Assembly: GCF_024519155.1 (NCBI RefSeq)
Contig: NZ_JANIFJ010000001.1
Location: forward strand, 868,001 to 932,000
Reading direction: 5' to 3'
From: Mangrovibrevibacter kandeliae
GTDB lineage: Bacteria; Pseudomonadota; Alphaproteobacteria; Rhizobiales; Rhizobiaceae
DNA length: 64,000 bases
Shown: piece after piece, positions 59,411 through 64,000 of the stretch
How the letters are laid out: each line of letters opens with the position of its first letter
Numbering within the stretch: position 1 is the first letter of the stretch
Notes under the pieces: model-generated
Told to the model about the DNA's origin: nothing
What the model saw: the letters and a program-made list of their open reading frames with translations, nothing else
Databases searched by the model: none
Made by a program: the position numbers and the translations under genes

Positions 59411-60373
59411 ATGAGTGACCTCCGATCGGTCATCCTCGGCACCGGCTCGGTGCTGCCGAAGCGGATGATGTCGAATCTCGACTTTGAGGGCGTCGTCGAG
59501 ACGTCCGACGAGTGGATCCAGCAGCGCACCGGCATCCGGACCCGCTACATCGCGAGCGAGGACGAGACGACGGTGTCGCTCGCCGAAGGCGCGGCCCGCC
59601 GCGCGCTCGAGGCCGCCGGCCTCGTGCCTGACGACATCGACCTCATCGTGCTCGCCACCGCGACTCCCAACAACACCTTTCCCGCCTCGGCCGTGCAGGT
59701 CCAGCACCGGCTCGGCATCCACGGCGGCTTTGCTTTCGACGTCGCCGCGGTCTGCTCGGGCTTCGTCTACGCGCTCACCACGGCGGATTTGTACCTGAAG
59801 AGCGGGATGGCGCGGCGCGCGCTGGTCATCGGCGCCGAGACCTTCTCGCGCATCCTCGACTGGGAGGATCGCACGACCTGCGTGCTCTTCGGCGACGGGG
59901 CAGGCGCGGTGGTCCTGCAGGCCGAGAGCGGCGACCATGGCATCATCGCGTCCCGGCTTCGCGCCGATGGGTCGCACGAGGAGAAGCTCTACGTCGACGG
60001 CGGGCCGTCGACGACCGGGTCGGTCGGCAAGCTGCGGATGGAAGGCCGGGAGGTCTTCAAGCATGCCGTCGGCATGATCACCGACGTCATCGAGGACTGC
60101 TTCGCGGCAGCCGGCGTGGCGGCTGACGACCTCGACTGGTTCGTGCCGCACCAGGCGAACCGTCGGATCATCGAAGCGTCGGCCAAGAAGCTCGGCATTC
60201 CGATGGAGAAGGTGGTGGTGACGGTGGACCGGCACGGCAACACCTCGGCCGCCTCCATTCCGCTGGCGCTCGACGCGGCCGTGCGCGACGGGCGCGTGCG
60301 CCGCGGCGATCTCGTGATGCTCGAGGCGATGGGCGGCGGCTTCACCTGGGGCGCGGTCCTGCTGCGCTGGTGA
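59411..60373 (+). CDS. fabH: Beta-ketoacyl-[acyl-carrier-protein] synthase III
   Basis: Starts fatty acid elongation from acetyl-CoA and malonyl-ACP. The 320 residues show the Cys-His-Asn triad: Cys115 in [11 protein letters not shown], His247 in HQANRRI and Asn277 in GNTSAAS. The ATG at 59411 directly follows the plsX stop. Standard length and order (plsX-fabH-ihfA-merR) for this order of bacteria. Confidence 0.97.
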   Translation: MSDLRSVILGTGSVLPKRMMSNLDFEGVVETSDEWIQQRTGIRTRYIASEDETTVSLAEGAARRALEAAGLVPDDIDLIVLATATPNNTFPASAVQVQHRLGIHGGFAFDVAAVCSGFVYALTTADLYLKSGMARRALVIGAETFSRILDWEDRTTCVLFGDGAGAVVLQAESGDHGIIASRLRADGSHEEKLYVDGGPSTTGSVGKLRMEGREVFKHAVGMITDVIEDCFAAAGVAADDLDWFVPHQANRRIIEASAKKLGIPMEKVVVTVDRHGNTSAASIPLALDAAVRDGRVRRGDLVMLEAMGGGFTWGAVLLRW

Positions 60374-60383
60374 GTTTTTGAAA

Positions 60384-60411
60384 CTTGATTAAGGTCGGCG
60401 TTGGCGTATGG
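60384..60411 (+). promoter_or_regulatory. Candidate promoter for ihfA
   Basis: TTGATT at 60384, 16 bases, TATGGT at 60406, in the 109-base gap after fabH. Confidence 0.35.
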
Positions 60412-60482
60412 TTGATTGGCCTTGTCCGCTGCAGCCGCGGGGGCGGTGCTGCATGGACGCGCACTGGTGGTAGGGGACACGT

Positions 60483-60836
60483 ATGGGAGACAAGACGGTC
60501 ACGCGAGCCGATTTGGCAGAGGCGGTCTTCCGGAAGATCGGTCTATCGCGGACCGAATCAGCTTACCTCGTTGAAACAGTGCTCGAGGAGATCTGTTCCA
60601 CCATCGCACGCGGCGAGTCCGTGAAGATCTCCTCGTTCGGCTCCTTCCTCGTGCGCGAGAAGAACGAGCGGATCGGACGCAACCCGAAGACGGGTGAGGA
60701 AGTGCCGATCTCGCCCCGGCGCGTGGCGATCTTCAAGCCGTCGAACGTGATGAAGGAAAAGATCCTTTCGGCTCATTGCGAGCGCAAGCCGGAGGACGAC
60801 GGCGAAGCGGCCGAGCTTCTGCGCGCGGCCGAGTGA
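60483..60836 (+). CDS. ihfA: Integration host factor subunit alpha
   Basis: DNA-bending protein that dimerises with IHF-beta. The 117 residues match IHF-alpha: [58 protein letters not shown] and [17 protein letters not shown]. The beta-arm Pro motif RNPKTG is present. A short acidic C-terminal tail ([14 protein letters not shown]) extends beyond the usual length. It is 23 bases upstream of merR. Confidence 0.97.
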   Translation: MGDKTVTRADLAEAVFRKIGLSRTESAYLVETVLEEICSTIARGESVKISSFGSFLVREKNERIGRNPKTGEEVPISPRRVAIFKPSNVMKEKILSAHCERKPEDDGEAAELLRAAE

Positions 60837-60859
60837 CGACAGTCGGTTGACCCACGAAC

Positions 60860-61411
60860 ATGAGTGACAAGAGCGTCGACGCCTTCCGCACCATCAGCGA
60901 GGTCGCGGAGGATCTGGACCTGCCGCAGCACGTGCTCCGCTTCTGGGAGACGCGCTTCGCGCAGATCAAGCCGATGAAGCGGGGCGGGGGTCGACGCTAC
61001 TATCGGCCCGACGACGTCGAACTGCTGAAGGGCATTCGCCACCTTCTCTACGTCAAGGGCTTCACGATCCGCGGTGTCCAGCGGATCCTGAAGGAAAACG
61101 GCAACCGCTTCGTCATGGCGATCGGCGCCGGCGATTTCGGTCTTCTCGACCGCGTGCAGACGCCGCCCCCGGCCGCCTCCGCAGATACGGACGAGCCGGC
61201 CGCAGCCGACGTCCCCGCCCCGAGCGGCGTAGCGGACGCCGATCTTCTCGCGGCCGACGCGCTTCCGCCGGCCGAACGCCGCAAGAGCTTTGCCAGCCTC
61301 ATGCGCCGCGAGCGGGGCGCCGAAACTCTTCCGCGCGAGGCGACCGACAAGCTGCAGGAGGTCATCATGGACCTCCTCGAATGCAAGCGGCTGCTCGACC
61401 AGGTCCGCTGA
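60860..61411 (+). CDS. MerR family transcriptional regulator
   Basis: The 183 residues have an N-terminal winged helix ([25 protein letters not shown] and [32 protein letters not shown]). A Pro/Ala-rich linker follows (about 95-130), then a C-terminal segment ending [14 protein letters not shown] that may dimerise. No metal-binding cysteines are seen, so it is not a heavy-metal sensor of the usual type. The ligand is unknown. The fabH-ihfA-merR order is widely conserved. Confidence 0.93.
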   Translation: MSDKSVDAFRTISEVAEDLDLPQHVLRFWETRFAQIKPMKRGGGRRYYRPDDVELLKGIRHLLYVKGFTIRGVQRILKENGNRFVMAIGAGDFGLLDRVQTPPPAASADTDEPAAADVPAPSGVADADLLAADALPPAERRKSFASLMRRERGAETLPREATDKLQEVIMDLLECKRLLDQVR

Positions 61412-61634
61412 GGCGCGCCTTTCGCCATCCCTATCGCTGCAAAGCCGGTTCGTCCGGCTCGGGGAAGTCTTGTCCAGCGTCGGTCGTGCGCACGGACAGG
61501 CCCGCAGCGGCCATTCGCGCAGGTTCTTCGAAAGCCAGCGCCAATTTTCTCGGAGCTGATCGAAAGCGTCATTGAGCATCTTAGGAAAGTGTTTTCGTTC
61601 TCCTTGCTAGCCTGATTGGGATCGGAGGGACGGG
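61412..61634 (+). terminator. merR downstream region with hairpin
   Basis: AGCCGG and its complement (61443-61459) with TTCGT as loop form a hairpin 32 bases after merR, without a T-run. The remaining 170 bases up to the GGDEF gene show no ORF, RNA gene or convincing promoter. Confidence 0.3.
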
Positions 61635-63155
61635 ATGCAGTCGAAGCAGGTGGTCTCGCGCGGAACGGACCCGCTCGTCGTGGGGCTGCGTGTCTTCGTG
61701 TGCGTCGTCTGCGTGGCCTTTCCGCTGCTCGTCCTCGCCTACGAGTTCAACGTCCGCGACAGCACCCTGGGGAAGGCCGAAGAAGGCGCGCAGCTGACGG
61801 CGCAGGCCCTGTCGCAACATGCGAACGACACGCTCGAGACGATCGACGTCGTCCTCACCGGCCTCGCCGAGACGCTGGATGCCGCTGACGGCGGATCGCC
61901 CGACATCTGGGCGCTCGGCCAGTCGCTCGCCGCGCAGCTCCGCCAGGCGCCCCGCATCCGCAGCGTCGCCGCCTTCGACCAGAGCGGCAAGCTCAAGCTG
62001 TCGTCCGACTTGCAGGTCCCGGACTGGTACGACGTCTCGAAGACCGACTTCTTCGCGCAGCTGCGCGACGGCTACGGGACCGACATCGTCTTCGGCCGGC
62101 CGATCGAAAGCGCCGGCGACGGCCGCTGGATCCTGCCGGTGGCCCGGCGCCTGACCCGGCGCGACGGCAGCTTTGGGGGCGTGCTCGTGGCCACCGTCCG
62201 CAGTGCCTATTTCGCCGATTTCTACAAGGTGTTCGCGCGCCAGCCTGGCCTGATCGTCTCGCTCTTCTCCGGAGACGGAACGCTTCTCGCCCGCTATCCG
62301 ACCATACCCGGCGACATCGGGCGCAGCGTCATGGACGACGTCTGGCGCACGCAGGTGCTGCCGCAGACCTCGGGCACGCTGCGACTCAACTCGCCCATCG
62401 ACGGCGTCGAGCGCCTGTGGGGCTTCAGCCATGCCGGTTCGTTTCCCGCGATCGTGTTCACCGGCGTGACTCCGTCGAGCGTCCTGTCGCACTGGCTGCG
62501 GGAGCTGGTCGTCGGCATGGCGATCAGCGTGGCGATCGCAGGCCTCCTCGCGTATTGCGGCTTCCGGCTGATCGATCAGGTGGCCGAAGCCCGCTCCTCC
62601 GAGAAGCGCTACTCCGTCCTTGCCGGCGAAGATGCGCTGACACGCCTCAGCAACCGCCGCAGCTTCGACGAGGAGCTGCGCGCCAGCTGGGAGCGGGCCG
62701 GCAACCTGCAGCGCCCCCTCTCGCTCCTCCTGATCGACGTCGACCACTTCAAGCTGTTCAACGACACGCACGGCCATCAGGCCGGCGATGCCTGTCTGCA
62801 GGCGCTCGGGGAGGCCTTCCGGCGCTGTCTGCAACGGCCGGCCGACTTCGTCGCGCGCTACGGCGGCGAAGAGTTCGCCGTGATCCTGCCGGACACCGGC
62901 GAGTTCAGCGCCCGCGTGGTCGCAGAGCGCATCCGATTCGCGGTGCTGGAGCTGCGGCTGCAGCGCGAACCCGTCGACAGGCAGGCCTATGTCACCGTCA
63001 GCATCGGAGGCGCAACCTGGCGTGCCGATTCCGATGGTCACGGCAGTGCCAGCGATCTGGTGGCTGCGGCCGACCAGGCGCTCTATCGGGCAAAACGGCT
63101 CGGCCGCAATCGAAGCGAGATGGTGCGGACGCTGACGGTCGAGAGCGCTGCGTGA
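61635..63155 (+). CDS. Membrane-bound diguanylate cyclase with periplasmic Cache-like sensor
   Basis: Predicted c-di-GMP synthase of 506 residues. One membrane helix is near 18-40 and a second near 310-333 (MAISVAIAGLLAYCGFRLI), bracketing a periplasmic dCache-like sensor (about 45-305, RSVAAFDQSGKLKLSSDL, GRWILPVARRLTRRDGSFGGVL). A GGDEF domain (about 345-500) follows, with GGEEF at 410-414 and an RxxD inhibitory site just upstream (RPAD at 401-404). The ligand is unknown. It is 223 bases after merR. Confidence 0.93.
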   Translation: MQSKQVVSRGTDPLVVGLRVFVCVVCVAFPLLVLAYEFNVRDSTLGKAEEGAQLTAQALSQHANDTLETIDVVLTGLAETLDAADGGSPDIWALGQSLAAQLRQAPRIRSVAAFDQSGKLKLSSDLQVPDWYDVSKTDFFAQLRDGYGTDIVFGRPIESAGDGRWILPVARRLTRRDGSFGGVLVATVRSAYFADFYKVFARQPGLIVSLFSGDGTLLARYPTIPGDIGRSVMDDVWRTQVLPQTSGTLRLNSPIDGVERLWGFSHAGSFPAIVFTGVTPSSVLSHWLRELVVGMAISVAIAGLLAYCGFRLIDQVAEARSSEKRYSVLAGEDALTRLSNRRSFDEELRASWERAGNLQRPLSLLLIDVDHFKLFNDTHGHQAGDACLQALGEAFRRCLQRPADFVARYGGEEFAVILPDTGEFSARVVAERIRFAVLELRLQREPVDRQAYVTVSIGGATWRADSDGHGSASDLVAAADQALYRAKRLGRNRSEMVRTLTVESAA

Positions 63156-63205
63156 CCACGGCCGATTGCCCGGCTTGCAAAGAGGCTTTCCGATTTTGGT
63201 GAGAC

Positions 63206-63282
63206 TGGTCGGAGCGAGAGGATTTGAACCTCCGACCCCCTGAACCCCATTCAGGTGCGCTACCAGGCTGCGCTACGCTCCG
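63206..63282 (-). tRNA. tRNA-Pro (anticodon GGG)
   Basis: The minus strand from 63282 to 63206 folds as a 77-base cloverleaf: acceptor CGGAGCG/CGCTCCG, anticodon stem CCTGA/TCAGG closing a loop with GGG, T-loop TTCAAAT, and an encoded CCA end. The anticodon reads proline CCC/CCU codons. Confidence 0.97.
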
Positions 63283-63381
63283 ACGCCGCAAACACCTAGT
63301 GAAAACAGGGATCGGACGCAAGCCGAATCGGCTGATCCGGAACGCGGGGCGCGGCAAGTCACGGCCGGGCGGCGGCGCGCT

Positions 63382-64000
63382 TCAGTCCAGCGGCGGCGGG
63401 GGACAACCGTCGATCACGGCCTCCACCGCAGCCGCGATCGACAGCAGCCGCGCATCCGCACCGAGCGGCCCCATCAGCTGCAGGCCGACCGGCAGACCGT
63501 CGCTGAGGCCGCAGGGGAGGCTGATCGCGGGATGGCCGGTCATGTTGGCAAGGCCGCTGGCCAGGACCTCGCCCTCTTCGCCCTCGACGAACTCCGGGTC
63601 CTCGTGGGGAGCGACGAAGGGCACGCTCGGACTGGCAAGAACGTCGACCGTTGCGAACAGCGCCTCCACCGACTCGCGCAGTTGCGCACGGCGACGCTGG
63701 GCCCGCACATAATCGATGGCGGGCAAGCGCAAGCCGGCCTCGATCTGCGAGCGGGTGCCCGGCGCGTAGCCGTCCGGGTTCTCGGCGTAGAGGTCGGCAT
63801 GGATCAGCGTCGCCTCCGGCAAGAGCACCGTGACGAGGTCGCGGTTGGCGTCCTCGAGCCTGGGAAGCGAGATGTCGACCAATGTCGCACCCCGCTCGGA
63901 CAGCGCCCCGAGTGCCTCGGAGGCGGCCCGCCGCACGCCCGGCGAAACCACCGCCATATCGAAGTGACGGCGGACGACGCCGATGCGCAGGCCGGTGAGC
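63382..64000 (-). CDS. Amidase signature family protein, N-terminus cut by window edge
   Basis: The frame is open through base 64000, so the gene enters from outside. The visible 206 residues are the C-terminal part: GLRIGVVRRHFDM, then a region with DLVTVLLPEATLIHADLYAENPDGYAPGTRSQI, FATVDVLASPSVPFVAP and AISLPCGLSDGLPVGLQLMGP. This is typical of GatA-like amidases and allophanate hydrolase relatives. The catalytic Ser-Ser-Lys triad lies in the missing part, so activity cannot be judged. Confidence 0.88.
   Translation of the reverse strand, partial: LTGLRIGVVRRHFDMAVVSPGVRRAASEALGALSERGATLVDISLPRLEDANRDLVTVLLPEATLIHADLYAENPDGYAPGTRSQIEAGLRLPAIDYVRAQRRRAQLRESVEALFATVDVLASPSVPFVAPHEDPEFVEGEEGEVLASGLANMTGHPAISLPCGLSDGLPVGLQLMGPLGADARLLSIAAAVEAVIDGCPPPPLD

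Noticed and set aside
61412-61634. Possible small RNA or second tRNA between merR and the GGDEF gene
   Set aside because: The GCCGG-TTCGT-CCGGC hairpin resembles a T-arm but no cloverleaf, acceptor stem or promoter was found.

Overview
The window is about 64 kb of GC-rich, densely coding chromosomal DNA from an alphaproteobacterium, most likely of the order Hyphomicrobiales (Rhizobiales). The evidence is gene order and gene content: lptF-lptG-lptD-surA, uvrC-pgsA-moaD-moaE, purM/purN beside an AI-2E-type permease, hdaA-ppk1-ppx, the MarR regulator LdtR next to an L,D-transpeptidase, glyA-nrdR-ribD-ribE-ribH-nusB, and yceD-plsX-fabH-ihfA-merR. No plasmid, phage, insertion-sequence, CRISPR or secretion-system signature was seen. 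The genus cannot be named from the sequence alone.

Layout, left to right. 1-5.5 kb: outer-membrane biogenesis operon on the minus strand (LptF, LptG, LptD and a SurA-like chaperone cut by the window edge). 5.8-7.7 kb: pepA-holC. 7.8-12.5 kb: a PAS-GGDEF protein, an ABC-F ATPase, a GST-family protein and ndk. 12.7-16.2 kb: uvrC-pgsA-moaD-moaE on the minus strand. 16.6-23.5 kb: a porin-like Omp, another GST-family protein, an exported protein, RlmJ, an Old Yellow Enzyme, a molybdopterin oxidoreductase and a cold-shock protein. 23.6-26.9 kb: a small basic protein, rpsU, a CPA1 antiporter and a response-regulator/PAS protein. 27-34.7 kb: purN/purM, a PerM-like permease, then hdaA-ppk1-ppx. 34.7-45 kb: rnd, aspS, a 2'-5' RNA ligase family protein, a large exported protein, parC, a frameshifted nuclease-like gene, bpt, an RDD protein and hemB. 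45.3-48.1 kb: a DUF6163-like membrane protein, ldtR and ldtP. 48.3-54.1 kb: glyA-nrdR-ribD-ribE-ribH-nusB-MFS. 54.2-57.7 kb: hppA, bamE and a cytochrome bc1 assembly chaperone. 57.7-61.4 kb: yceD-plsX-fabH-ihfA-merR. 61.6-64 kb: a membrane GGDEF protein, tRNA-Pro(GGG) and an amidase cut by the right edge.

Functional themes are envelope assembly (Lpt, BamE, SurA, L,D-transpeptidase, PgsA, PlsX/FabH), phosphate and nucleotide economy (PPK1/PPX, H+-PPase, Ndk, PurM/PurN), replication control (HdaA, HolC, ParC, NrdR, IHF), cofactor synthesis (MoaD/E, riboflavin, heme) and signalling (two GGDEF proteins, one receiver/PAS protein). Almost everything is recognisable core genome. I found no convincing new multi-gene system. 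The best leads are a frameshifted, apparently foreign PD-(D/E)XK-like gene behind parC, several unusually clean palindromes placed at promoters or leaders (bpt, hppA, purM, ldtR), a small basic ORF between a cold-shock gene and rpsU, and two exported proteins of unknown function. Promoters and hairpins were read by eye and are predictions.
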